DNA of 64,000 nt from DASSFG01 sp035547915 (GTDB lineage: Bacteria; Planctomycetota; Planctomycetia; Pirellulales; JAICIG01), in the NCBI GenBank assembly GCA_035547915.1, contig DASZTS010000087.1:1-64000 (forward strand), read 5' to 3'. The notes beneath the pieces are model-generated. The model was not told the origin of the DNA, ran no database searches, and saw nothing but the letters and a program-made list of their open reading frames with translations. A program made the translations under genes and the position numbers. Each line of letters starts with the position of its first letter. Positions within the stretch are counted from its first letter, which is position 1. Positions 34,588-42,923 of this stretch are shown piece after piece.

Positions 34588-34602
34588 GGCAGGTCCTCCC
34601 GT

Positions 34603-34797
34603 TCAATGCAGGTTGAGGGAGGCTTCATCGAGGTCCAACTCCAGCCCCGGAAATTGCCGGGTGATGGCTATTGCCAGATGCCGCAGTTTGTCGGCGGCCT
34701 GGTCCTCGGTCATGCTGTCAGGATCATGAAAGGTGATGAAATAAAGCCCGTGCCATGTCTGTGGCTGCTTCGGGTGGAGAAAAAAGACATTGGTCAT
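34603..34797 (-). CDS. Unknown 64-residue protein
   Basis: Starts MTNVFFLHPKQPQTWHGLYF at ATG 34797, with GAAAGGA upstream. It contains DSMTEDQAADKLRHLAIAIT. Beta-alpha pattern, no family recognised. It lies between parB (63-base gap) and ardC (15-base gap) in the same orientation. Confidence 0.6.
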   Translation of the reverse strand: MTNVFFLHPKQPQTWHGLYFITFHDPDSMTEDQAADKLRHLAIAITRQFPGLELDLDEASLNLH

Positions 34798-34860
34798 GTG
34801 TGGATTCCTTTCCAGGTTTTCAAAGGGAACGGCGGGCGTTTCCGCCCGCCGCACAGTTGA

Positions 34861-36804
34861 TTAAGCTGCCTTCCGGGTCTTCTTGCCCTTGCCCTGTTTG
34901 GGGGTCGGGAGAGAGCCGAATGCCATGCCAGCCGGTAACCAACTCTTCAGCCGTTCGGCCTGTTCCGGCGTCTGGCCCGGCCTGCCGGGATCGGCGAAGG
35001 CGCGTTCCATCTGGCCAACCAGCGACGCCTTGCTATCGCGTGCGCGGGATTGTGCCCACGGTTCGCCAAGGGTTTCGCGGGCAATGGCGAGCAACTGGTC
35101 CCGGCTGACGCGGCTGAGGAAATTGGCACCATTGGGCCGCCAGTAGTCTGCGACACTCGCCCCGGTAAAGGACAGGGCGGCATCGTAGGCTGTGGCCTCG
35201 TCCCCGGCCGCGGGGCCAAGCTTGGGTTGCAGCGTCAACGCCACGCAGTACGCCAGCAATTGCTGCTTGGCTTCCTGCGGCAGTGAGCGGAAAGCCTCGA
35301 ATCGCGCGGTTTCCAATTTCGGCTTGAGCCAGCCGCTGGGCAGTGACTCCTCGATGGCTTCAAGGGCCTTTGCCGCAGGCGATGGTGTTTCCTCGCTCCT
35401 CGAATCGGCACGCGGCGGAAGGAACGCTACGTTAGGGCCGTCACCGCAGCAGTCCTCACTCAGCATCACGGTCGCCACGTGGAAGACCAGCAGGTCAAAG
35501 GCAATCGCGGGATTCCTCGCGATCTCCACCTGGGCCACCTGTGACCGCGAAGCGGCGAGGTCGCGGCGCAGGCTTTCCGACAAGGGATTCTTCGGCTTGG
35601 CGTTGGCCGATTTCGCCTCGGTGCTATCGTCCTTGAGCAAGCGGGCGAGTTCCTTGCGATGCTCCGGTTTCACCAGCCCCTTGTCCACAAAGGGAGTGCC
35701 ATCCTGGGCGATGGAAACGTAGCAGCCCGCAATCCCTTTCTGCTCGGTGTCGAAACCGACGAAGGCGGCGAGTTTTTCCTCCACTTCATCAAGCCGTCCT
35801 TGGGCAAGCTCCTGCTGGTTGAGCAGCTCCTCGGACTCGTCATTCGCGATCGACTGCTCGATCTGCTCCAGTTCGGCATCGAGACGCTCTTTGAACTCGA
35901 CCAGTTCGGATGGGGCGTCGATCAGGCGCGGCTTGATCCGGCTGCAACGGCTGATGAAGTCGTACTCGCGTTCCGGGTTGATATTGATCCAGCCCCAGCC
36001 TTCGGCCTCAAGTTCCTTGCGGATGGCTTCGAGCTTCTCCTCGGCCAGCTTGTGCAGGATGGCAGGCTTTTCGAGATAGACCTCGTCGCCGAACAGGTCG
36101 GCTCGGGTTGGCCCTCCCGCTGCCGCGTATGCTTCCAGGCCGACGAAGCGCGCCAGCTTGCTGCTGGCCTCGACCAGTTTGTCGGTAAGGGCCGCGCGGA
36201 TTTCGCTCGGGTCTTCCTTCTGCCACTCTTGAAGGGACTTGAAGACCTTCACCTGTCGGCGATGGTCGTCCGTAATGCTGAACGCCTTCAGGCATTCAAG
36301 CGTTATGCTTCCCTCGCGGTATTGCTTGAGGAGTTGCGGCGCGACGCGGGCCAGCTTCATCCGTTTAAGGACATGGCTTTCATCGACGCCGAAACGCTCA
36401 GCCACCTGGGCGGCGGATTCGCCCTTGTCGATCAGGGCGGCGAACGCCTCAAACTCGTCAGCCGGGTGCATGGCCAGCCGGACGGTGTTCTCGGCGAGGC
36501 TCATTTCAAGCCCGTGCTCGTCGGCCACGACCTGGCAGGGAACTGCGAAATCGTCCGGCAGCTTGCCTTCCGCCTGGAGCGAGCGGATTGCCTCCAACCG
36601 GCGGCCTCCCGCAATAACGTGAAACACGCCGTCGCCCTGATCGGTAACGACGAGGTTCTGCATAAGGCCGTGCGCAAGCAACGAAGCCTTCAGCTCGTCC
36701 ATTCCCATCTTGGGCGTGGTGCGACGCGCGTTGCGGGGTGATTTATCCAGCTTGCTGACGGCAATGAGCTTGGGCTGAACGCTGGTGTTTTCGATTGTGT
36801 TCAT
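34861..36804 (-). CDS. Large ParB/Spo0J-family protein
   Basis: 647 residues from ATG 36804 (MNTIENTSVQPK), with AAGGAG upstream. The ParB nuclease-like domain includes VIAGGRRLEAIRSLQ and ENTVRLAMHPADEFEAF, followed by a KorB-type HTH (AAQVAERFGVDESHVLKRM), a long charged coiled region (about 240-420) and a C-terminal domain. Large ParB-like proteins of this type are common on plasmids and integrative elements and may serve partition of the excised circle or regulation. No ParA was found beside it. The frame is open 27 codons further upstream, but that would read into the leader hairpin, so ATG 36804 is preferred. Confidence 0.88.
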   Translation of the reverse strand: MNTIENTSVQPKLIAVSKLDKSPRNARRTTPKMGMDELKASLLAHGLMQNLVVTDQGDGVFHVIAGGRRLEAIRSLQAEGKLPDDFAVPCQVVADEHGLEMSLAENTVRLAMHPADEFEAFAALIDKGESAAQVAERFGVDESHVLKRMKLARVAPQLLKQYREGSITLECLKAFSITDDHRRQVKVFKSLQEWQKEDPSEIRAALTDKLVEASSKLARFVGLEAYAAAGGPTRADLFGDEVYLEKPAILHKLAEEKLEAIRKELEAEGWGWININPEREYDFISRCSRIKPRLIDAPSELVEFKERLDAELEQIEQSIANDESEELLNQQELAQGRLDEVEEKLAAFVGFDTEQKGIAGCYVSIAQDGTPFVDKGLVKPEHRKELARLLKDDSTEAKSANAKPKNPLSESLRRDLAASRSQVAQVEIARNPAIAFDLLVFHVATVMLSEDCCGDGPNVAFLPPRADSRSEETPSPAAKALEAIEESLPSGWLKPKLETARFEAFRSLPQEAKQQLLAYCVALTLQPKLGPAAGDEATAYDAALSFTGASVADYWRPNGANFLSRVSRDQLLAIARETLGEPWAQSRARDSKASLVGQMERAFADPGRPGQTPEQAERLKSWLPAGMAFGSLPTPKQGKGKKTRKAA

Positions 36805-36873
36805 AAGGAACTCCTTTTCATTGATGATTGAAAGGAAGTCGGCGGGCAGCAGGGCCACCCACCGGCAACCGGT

Positions 36874-37044
36874 CGGCCCCGCCAATCGGGGCCTTCCGGC
36901 ACTCCCAATGAACCCGCTTGGGCCGGGGCGAAGCGAGCGTCAGCGACCGGGCAAGCTGGCAATGGGGTGGGGGCCCCTGTTCCTGCTTGCCCGGACCGGC
37001 GGCGGGTTCACAAGTGCCGCTCAAGAAGGCCCTAGGCGGGGCTG
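36874..37044 (-). repeat. Long nested-hairpin element, copy B, leader of the large parB
   Basis: Same architecture as copy A (32377-32562): CGGCCCCGCC (36874) with GGCGGGGCTG (37035); GGGCCTT (36889) with AAGGCCC (37026); CGGCACT (36897) with AGTGCCG (37013); GAACCCGC (36910) with GCGGGTTC (37002); CCGGGCAAGC (36947) with GCTTGCCCGG (36985). Sequence differences from copy A mostly keep pairing (A-T to G-T in the outer stem, different bases in the fourth stem), while the unpaired block TTGGGCCGGGGCGAAGCGAG is strongly conserved. It lies 70 bases upstream of the parB start. Confidence 0.75.
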
Positions 37045-37232
37045 TTAAATGCGGATTTCTGAATGGAAAAAGTGTTCACGCCACAACTATAAGGCGAAAC
37101 TCAAGACGCCGACTTACCTAGCTGTTGATGCAGTGCAGCAAGCAATTTAACGTGGTCCACAATGTGATTCCGAGAGACAAGTACTGGTCATCTGTGCTAG
37201 TATCAATGGTTGAGAAAGGTGGTAAGCATGAT

Positions 37233-37436
37233 ATGCATGACCTTCCTGACACCGGTTTTCTCCGGCTACCACAGGTGCTGAGTGTGATACCTGTTGGCAA
37301 AACATGCTGGTGGCAAGGCGTCAAAGCTGGACGCTATCCAAAACCGGTGAAGCTTTCGGCGCGTTGCACAGCGTGGCGTGCCGAAGACATACATGCGTTA
37401 ATTCGCTCGCTGTCTGACAACGCTTCTGTTAACTAA
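37233..37436 (+). CDS. AlpA-family regulator (excisionase-like)
   Basis: 67 residues from ATG 37233, with AAAGGTGG upstream; ATG 37206 is in frame but lacks a ribosome site. The MerR-like HTH reads GFLRLPQVLSVIPVGKTCWW, then AGRYPKPVKLS and AWRAEDIHALI, typical of AlpA. These proteins control or direct P4-type integrases, and such an integrase lies 297 bases downstream on the same strand. It could be its excision factor. Confidence 0.8.
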   Translation: MHDLPDTGFLRLPQVLSVIPVGKTCWWQGVKAGRYPKPVKLSARCTAWRAEDIHALIRSLSDNASVN

Positions 37437-37682
37437 TTCGAGTGTCGATTGATGTCTGAACGTGTGACGTTAGGGGTAGAAAAGTGGGGTACATCCTTTC
37501 TACTTCCAACCAAATGTGGTGAATATACAGCACGATAATCGCCCAATGTGTTGCTCGCCCAGATCACCATTTACTCCTCCGTCGCCGTTCGCATCAGTTC
37601 GCACAATCGAGAGAAACCGCCGATTACGGCCTGTGATCTGTCCGGAATCGGTCGAACATGACCGTTGACATTCGCTCCTGAA

Positions 37683-37733
37683 TAGGGGTACATTTCGGGG
37701 TACTTTTTTCTGTGTAATAAAAATGTACCCCTA
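37683..37733. promoter_or_regulatory. GGGGTACAT repeats and inverted repeat before the tyrosine integrase
   Basis: TAGGGGTACATTT at 37683-37695 is the exact inverted copy of AAATGTACCCCTA at 37721-37733, which runs into the integrase start codon. A further GGGGTAC lies at 37697-37703 and GGGGTACAT at 37486-37494. They are placed like integrase arm sites or an autoregulatory operator. Confidence 0.55.
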
Positions 37734-38929
37734 TGCCTCTCTCGGAGACCAAGGTTCGCAACGCAAAAGCAGGCATTAGACCGTATAAGCTTGCTGATGG
37801 AGACGGACTGTTTCTATTGGTCACCCCGGCTGGCGGCAAATACTGGCGATTAAAATACTTCTTTACGGGCAGAGAGAAGCTCCTGGCTTTAGGAGTATAT
37901 CCAGAGGTCGGCCTTGCCGAGGCGCGCGAACGGAAGACACAAGCCCGTAAGGTACTGGCAGCGGGACACGATCCTTCGGAAATAAAAAAGGAAGCCAAGC
38001 GGGTGGCTGAGGTCAATGCCGCGAATAGATTCGAGGATGTGGCTCGCGAGTGGCTGGAAAATCGACAGCACGAATTAGCACCCGGATCTCTACGCGTCAA
38101 ACGCATCTATCTTGAAAACTATTTGCTCCCGAAGCTGGGGCATAAACCGATTGCAGGTATCACAGCGCCGGAAGTGCTTGAACTTCTGCGTGGTATAGAA
38201 GCGAGGGGCACCCTGGACACGGCTCGGCGTGTCAGCCAGATGTGTGGTCAAATCTTCCGGTACGGGATCGCCACAGGGAAAGCGGAGCGCAATCCTGTTC
38301 CTGATCTGAAAGGGGCACTCAAAGCACCCGTCGTCAAACACCACGCTTACCTGAAAGCGAAAGAACTGCCTGTTTTTCTGAGGAAGCTCGATGCTTATGA
38401 TGGCAAACCATTGACCAAACTCGCACTTCGCTTGCTTCTGCTCACGTTTGTCCGCACCAACGAGTTGCGTGGTGCCCTGTGGGATGAAGTCGATTGGGAT
38501 GAGTCACTCTGGAGGCTTCCTGCCGAAAGAATGAAGGCCAATTTCCCCCATATCGTTCCGCTGTCAAGGCAGTCGCTTAGCGTTCTTCAGGAACTGAAGA
38601 CAATCTCTGGGAGTAGGGAGTACGTGTTTCCGAACGAGCACAAGCCGTCCACGTTCATGAGTGAGAACACGATGCTTTATGCTCTTTACCGGATGGGCTA
38701 TCACTCGCGTGCAACAGGACATGGCTTTCGCAGTACAGCGAGCACAATACTTAATGAAAAGGGATTCCGCTCAGATGTCATAGAGCGGCAGCTTGCTCAC
38801 ACAGAGAAGAACCACGTGCGGGCGGCGTATAACCATGCGCAATACTTGCCCGAACGGCGGGAAATGATGCAGTGGTGGGCAGATTATCTCGAAGAGGCTG
38901 TCAAGAAAGGGACAACAGGCGAAGAGTGA
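37733..38929 (+). CDS. P4-type tyrosine integrase
   Basis: 398 residues. An N-terminal DUF4102 arm-binding domain (PLSETKVRNAKAGIRPYKL, GDGLFLLVTPAGGKYWRL), a SAM-like core-binding domain (about 100-190), then the catalytic domain with Arg in LTFVRTNELRGALWDEVD, HGFRSTAST (HxxR), LAHTEKNHVR and Tyr in AAYNHAQY. This family normally targets tRNA 3' ends and sits at the edge of its island; here it lies in the middle of the element. It may be the true excision enzyme, a relic of a fused island, or a helper. All catalytic residues are present. Confidence 0.92.
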   Translation: MPLSETKVRNAKAGIRPYKLADGDGLFLLVTPAGGKYWRLKYFFTGREKLLALGVYPEVGLAEARERKTQARKVLAAGHDPSEIKKEAKRVAEVNAANRFEDVAREWLENRQHELAPGSLRVKRIYLENYLLPKLGHKPIAGITAPEVLELLRGIEARGTLDTARRVSQMCGQIFRYGIATGKAERNPVPDLKGALKAPVVKHHAYLKAKELPVFLRKLDAYDGKPLTKLALRLLLLTFVRTNELRGALWDEVDWDESLWRLPAERMKANFPHIVPLSRQSLSVLQELKTISGSREYVFPNEHKPSTFMSENTMLYALYRMGYHSRATGHGFRSTASTILNEKGFRSDVIERQLAHTEKNHVRAAYNHAQYLPERREMMQWWADYLEEAVKKGTTGEE

Positions 38930-38997
38930 TTGGCGCGTTCCTGCATTCTTGGTCGTGAGTTTCCTGATATTTCATCCTGCTTTTCCGACCGTCGCCA

Positions 38998-39135
38998 TCG
39001 CGGATCGCCGTCGCGGGGGTGCATAACCGGGGGTCCCCGCGTACGGTGAGGAGCGATGGCGGCGGGAGGTGCAGTGTTCCGACCGTGCACTAGAGCCGGA
39101 GCGGCTGAGCCTGAGCGGGGGTTCTTCGTCATCTG
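38998..39135. repeat. Structured intergenic element, copy 2
   Basis: Shows the same motif order as 23276-23410: GTCGCGGGGGT, a short AT stretch, CCCCGCG (39035-39041), a GGTGCAGTG/GTGCAC hairpin, TAGAGCC, and GAGCGGGGGTTCTTC at the end. Outer arms CGCCATCGC and GCGATGGCG add another stem. It lies downstream of the integrase. Confidence 0.45.
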
Positions 39136-39487
39136 TTTTTTTGTCCTGCATGCATTTGCTGCCTTGTGATTGCAGTTAAGGAAGGGGTGCAGGGGGAAAC
39201 ATCGGTTCCCCTTGCAGAGAACAGTCCGATTGCGTGATGCGCGGGAGTCCGCCAACCATCCTGCGGATTGCGTCTACTGAGGACCCAGGTGTCCGTTCTG
39301 CGGACGCGAAAAATCTGGGTGTATCCGCCAATAGCTCGTTGAAACCAGGCGTGTGAGTCAGTGGTGTTGCAGTGACGATGAGGTGACGTTGGTCTTTTTC
39401 AAGTCGCTGTAAGCCTAGGAAATCCGCAGAGAATCGTTGCCGATTTAACGCTTCGTTAACGAAATTGTGTCATCCTAGAATTGAGGC
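39136..39487. other. Region upstream of the relaxase gene, possible oriT
   Basis: 352 non-coding bases before the MobF gene. It holds a nested hairpin (CCCAG 39284-39288 with CTGGG 39315-39319 around GTCCG 39291-39295 and CGGAC 39301-39305) and a TTAACGCTTCGTTAACGAA palindromic stretch near 39445-39463. In MobF systems the transfer origin commonly lies next to the relaxase gene and carries such inverted repeats. No nic site can be named from sequence alone. Confidence 0.4.
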
Positions 39488-42163
39488 ATGATCCGTATCA
39501 CTCAACAGGATTCTGCCTCGGGAGCCAAGCGTTACTACGCTAGCGCTGACTATTACTCCGAAGGACAGGAGCTGATCGGTTCCTGGGGTGGCCAGGGCGC
39601 TGCCCGGCTCGGCCTTGAGGGCCAGGTTGACAAACTCTCCTTCGAGCGGCTCTGCGACAACCTGCATCCCCAGACGGCTGAACAACTGACGGTTCGCACT
39701 CGCTCTGACCGCACCGTAGGTTACGACTTCACGTTCTCGGTGCCCAAGTCAGTGTCGCTGCTTTACGGACTGACGGGCGACGGCCAGATACTCGATGCAT
39801 TCCGCTGTGCGGTCGATGAGACCATGCGGGAGATGGAAGCGGAGATGAAAACTCGCGTCCGCCGCAAGGGACAGGACAAGGACCGTACCACCGGGAACAT
39901 GGTCTGGGCCGAGTTCATCCATACCACGTCACGGCCCGTTGACGGCGTTCCCGATCCTCAGCTTCACGCCCACTGCTTCGTTTTCAACACGACCTGGGAC
40001 CAGGACGAGGAACGCTGGAAAGCGGGCCAGTTCCGTGAATTGAAGCGAGACGCCCCGTATTTCCAGGCGGCGTTCCGCGTCAGGCTGGCCAACAAGCTCC
40101 AGGATTTGGGATTAGGCGTTGAACGCAAACGCGATGATTTCGAGATCGCGGGCGTCTCCAAGGACGTGCTGGGCCGGTTTTCGCGGCGTACCGCCCAGAT
40201 TGAACAGAAGGCGGCGGAACTTGGCATCACGAACCCGGACCGCAAGGCGGAACTCGGTGCCGAAACCCGTGAGCATAAGAACAAGAACCTGACCACAGAG
40301 GAACTGCGGCGGGAGTGGGAAGGCCGGATGACGGTCGCCGAGCGGCATACCCTGGAGGGGGTATACAGCCGGGCGACGCCATCTGTCAGGCCAGAGCGTG
40401 GCGAGGGCATGGCGGTTGATTATGCCATTGGCCACAGCTTCACCCGCGACGCGGTGTTGCCGGAACGCAAGCTGTTGACGGAGGCCCTCAAGCGAGGGCT
40501 GGGTACTGTGACGGTTGAGACCACGGCAGCGGAGATGAAAAAACGTCCGCTCATCCGCAGCGAGGTGGATGGCCGTGCGATGGCAACCACCAAGGAAATG
40601 CTCGCCCTGGAATCGAAGCTGATCGAGTTTGCCCGTCAAGGGCGGGGACGCCACCGGCCGATGGGTGATGCGCAACAACCCATCTCCCGCGACTGGTTCA
40701 ATGAGGGGCAGAAAGCGGCCGTCCGCCATGTGCTGGGCTCCCGTGACCGGGTGATGATTATCCGGGGTGTTGCCGGGACGGGTAAGACGACGCTGGAGCA
40801 GGAGATCGGCGAGCGCCTGCTGGAATTAGGTAAGCCGGTCGTCGCATTGGCGCAATCCGTCAAGGCAAAGGACGTTCTTCGCGACGAGGCGGGGTTTGCA
40901 TCCGCCGAGACGGTGGCGATGTTCCTGAAGAGTGAGCAATTGCAGCAATCGGCCAATGGTGGCGTCATACTGGTCGATGAAGCATCCTTGCTCGGCTCTC
41001 GCGACATGAGCCGCCTGTTCGAGGTGGCCGAAGCCGCGAATGCCCGCGTCTTGCTGGTGGGGGACCGTCGCCAGCATCGCAGCGTGACGGCCGGTGAACC
41101 TCTGAAGCTGCTCGAAGAAAAAGCCGGGCTGAATGTCGTCGAGGTCACCGAAATCCTCCGCCAGGGTGGCGAGTACAAGAAGGCGGCGAAGGCGCTCAGC
41201 AAAGGTCGGATCGCCGATGCCTTTGCTGAGTTCGATAGGCTCAACTGGATCAGGGAAGTCCCGGACGGGGACCGGAACCAGCAACTGGGCGAAGCGTATT
41301 TGGCTGCGGTGACCGAGAAAAAGAAAAACGGCGAGCACAAAACGGCCCTGGTTGTCTCACCGACCCACGCCGAGGGGAGCCGGATCACGCAGGCGATTCG
41401 AGCGGGATTGAAAGCCCACGGCAAGCTCGGCAAGGAAAGGGAGATTACCGCCTGGGTTCCGATGCATCTCACCAATCCGCAGAAGGCAGATCCCACGGAG
41501 TACGAAGCGGGCTACCTGGTGCAGTTCCAGCAGAATGCCAAAGGCCACGCCAAAGGATCGCGTCTGATTGTGGAAGAGGGGATAAAGCCGCCCGTAGAAC
41601 TGGCCGAGCGGTTCGAGGTCTACCGGCCGATTCCGTTGGGCTTAGCACGGGGCGACCGCGTTCGCATCACGGCAGGCGGCAAGACGAAGGACGGCAAGCA
41701 CCGGCTGGCCAACGGGGCGATTCTAACCGTTGAAGGATTCACCAAGCGGGGCGACCTCATCGTCGATCACGGCTGGATCATCGACCGGGATTTCGGGCAT
41801 CTCACTCACGGCTACGTGACCACGAGCCATGCCAGCCAGGGCGACACGGTAGACAAGGTATTCGTGGCCATCTCCAGCGAGTCCTTGCCCGCGACTAACC
41901 AGCGGACGGCTTACGTCGCCCTGACGCGAGGCAAGGAACAGGCGGTAATCTTCACTGACGACCGAGAAGCGCTACTCAAAGCCGTCAGCAAGTCTGATGA
42001 CCCGCTTTCGGCAACGCAACTCGACGAATCCGCCAACGGGGCAACTAGTTCGACCACTCTCCTGGACAAGCCGCTGGCACTGGCTCGCCGGTTGGCGGCA
42101 ATGGTCCAGACATCTGCGGCCAGGGACCTGAAGCCTGAACGGAGCATGGACCATGACCGATAA
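39488..42163 (+). CDS. MobF (TrwC/TraI-type) relaxase-helicase
   Basis: 891 residues. The N-terminal TrwC relaxase domain starts MIRITQQDSASGAKRYYAS with the DYY catalytic tyrosines near 21-23, and the HUH-type metal site is HTTSRP near 144 plus PQLHAHCFVFN near 157. The C-terminal RecD-like helicase has Walker A GVAGTGKTT near 430, LVDEASLLGS near 500, and a terminal HASQGDT/VALTRGKEQ motif. It nicks at oriT, stays bound to the 5' end and unwinds the strand for transfer. With the coupling protein at 55340 it makes the element mobilizable. The next gene overlaps its end by 11 bases. Confidence 0.93.
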   Translation: MIRITQQDSASGAKRYYASADYYSEGQELIGSWGGQGAARLGLEGQVDKLSFERLCDNLHPQTAEQLTVRTRSDRTVGYDFTFSVPKSVSLLYGLTGDGQILDAFRCAVDETMREMEAEMKTRVRRKGQDKDRTTGNMVWAEFIHTTSRPVDGVPDPQLHAHCFVFNTTWDQDEERWKAGQFRELKRDAPYFQAAFRVRLANKLQDLGLGVERKRDDFEIAGVSKDVLGRFSRRTAQIEQKAAELGITNPDRKAELGAETREHKNKNLTTEELRREWEGRMTVAERHTLEGVYSRATPSVRPERGEGMAVDYAIGHSFTRDAVLPERKLLTEALKRGLGTVTVETTAAEMKKRPLIRSEVDGRAMATTKEMLALESKLIEFARQGRGRHRPMGDAQQPISRDWFNEGQKAAVRHVLGSRDRVMIIRGVAGTGKTTLEQEIGERLLELGKPVVALAQSVKAKDVLRDEAGFASAETVAMFLKSEQLQQSANGGVILVDEASLLGSRDMSRLFEVAEAANARVLLVGDRRQHRSVTAGEPLKLLEEKAGLNVVEVTEILRQGGEYKKAAKALSKGRIADAFAEFDRLNWIREVPDGDRNQQLGEAYLAAVTEKKKNGEHKTALVVSPTHAEGSRITQAIRAGLKAHGKLGKEREITAWVPMHLTNPQKADPTEYEAGYLVQFQQNAKGHAKGSRLIVEEGIKPPVELAERFEVYRPIPLGLARGDRVRITAGGKTKDGKHRLANGAILTVEGFTKRGDLIVDHGWIIDRDFGHLTHGYVTTSHASQGDTVDKVFVAISSESLPATNQRTAYVALTRGKEQAVIFTDDREALLKAVSKSDDPLSATQLDESANGATSSTTLLDKPLALARRLAAMVQTSAARDLKPERSMDHDR

Positions 42164-42713
42164 TCCCACTCCTCATCAGGACCGGCTTCGCCACATTCTG
42201 AAAACCGGTGGCAAGCCCACATCGACCGGCGGACACGACGGGGATGGGGGCGACGAAGCGTCCTGCGCCGCCTTTGGCTACCTGCGTGGCATCCGCGATA
42301 CCGCCGCCTCGGTGGAGTTTCGCCTTCGCGACGGCAACAGCATGTGGTTCCCATATAGTTGGCTCGGCCCGTGGCAATTCAACCCGTCGGACGGGCTATT
42401 GCTCAAGTTCTCTGGGGACTGTGTTTACCTGGTGCTGATTCGTGGCAGCAATCTCGACAAGCCGCTCGCCGATGGATCGATCAACCTGACCCACGCCGGG
42501 CTTCAGCGGCACCGGGTACTTTGGATACGCGAGATGAGCAAGGTGGACATTGAGCGTGTCGGTGAAAGTGGACCAACGATCGACAGTATAGAAATCGGGC
42601 AATTCAAATCGCAGGAAGAAATGCAAGAGTGGATTAAGGAACGTGGGACATGTTTCCATTCACAATTCTCAAACCGCATCGACTCGCAATCCGGCAGTGA
42701 CCGCAGTAGATAG
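42153..42713 (+). CDS. Unknown protein coupled to the relaxase gene
   Basis: 186 residues. Starts MTDNPTPHQDRLRHILKTGG, has a beta-rich middle (SVEFRLRDGNSMWFPYSWLG, LKFSGDCVYLVLIRG) and a variable tail. No family is recognised. The overlap with the relaxase gene (11 bases) implies co-translation, so a role in mobilization is likely but unproven. Its last third (SKVDIERVGES onward) has less coding character. Confidence 0.55.
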   Translation: MTDNPTPHQDRLRHILKTGGKPTSTGGHDGDGGDEASCAAFGYLRGIRDTAASVEFRLRDGNSMWFPYSWLGPWQFNPSDGLLLKFSGDCVYLVLIRGSNLDKPLADGSINLTHAGLQRHRVLWIREMSKVDIERVGESGPTIDSIEIGQFKSQEEMQEWIKERGTCFHSQFSNRIDSQSGSDRSR

Positions 42714-42923
42714 ACTTTCCCCAAATTCAGTTAACGCTCATTACACCCAAGCCACTGTCATTCGTCAGATATTTTCCGGCCAACGCCTAGCCAGAACTCT
42801 TTCCAGTTAACGCCTTATTAACCATGTCGCTGTACAATCGGTTCGTTTTTTTATACCCATCCATACCGTCGCTTCTAGGATTCGGCCGAATCCGCCACTG
42901 CTTGCATAGAAAGGTTCCAGGCA

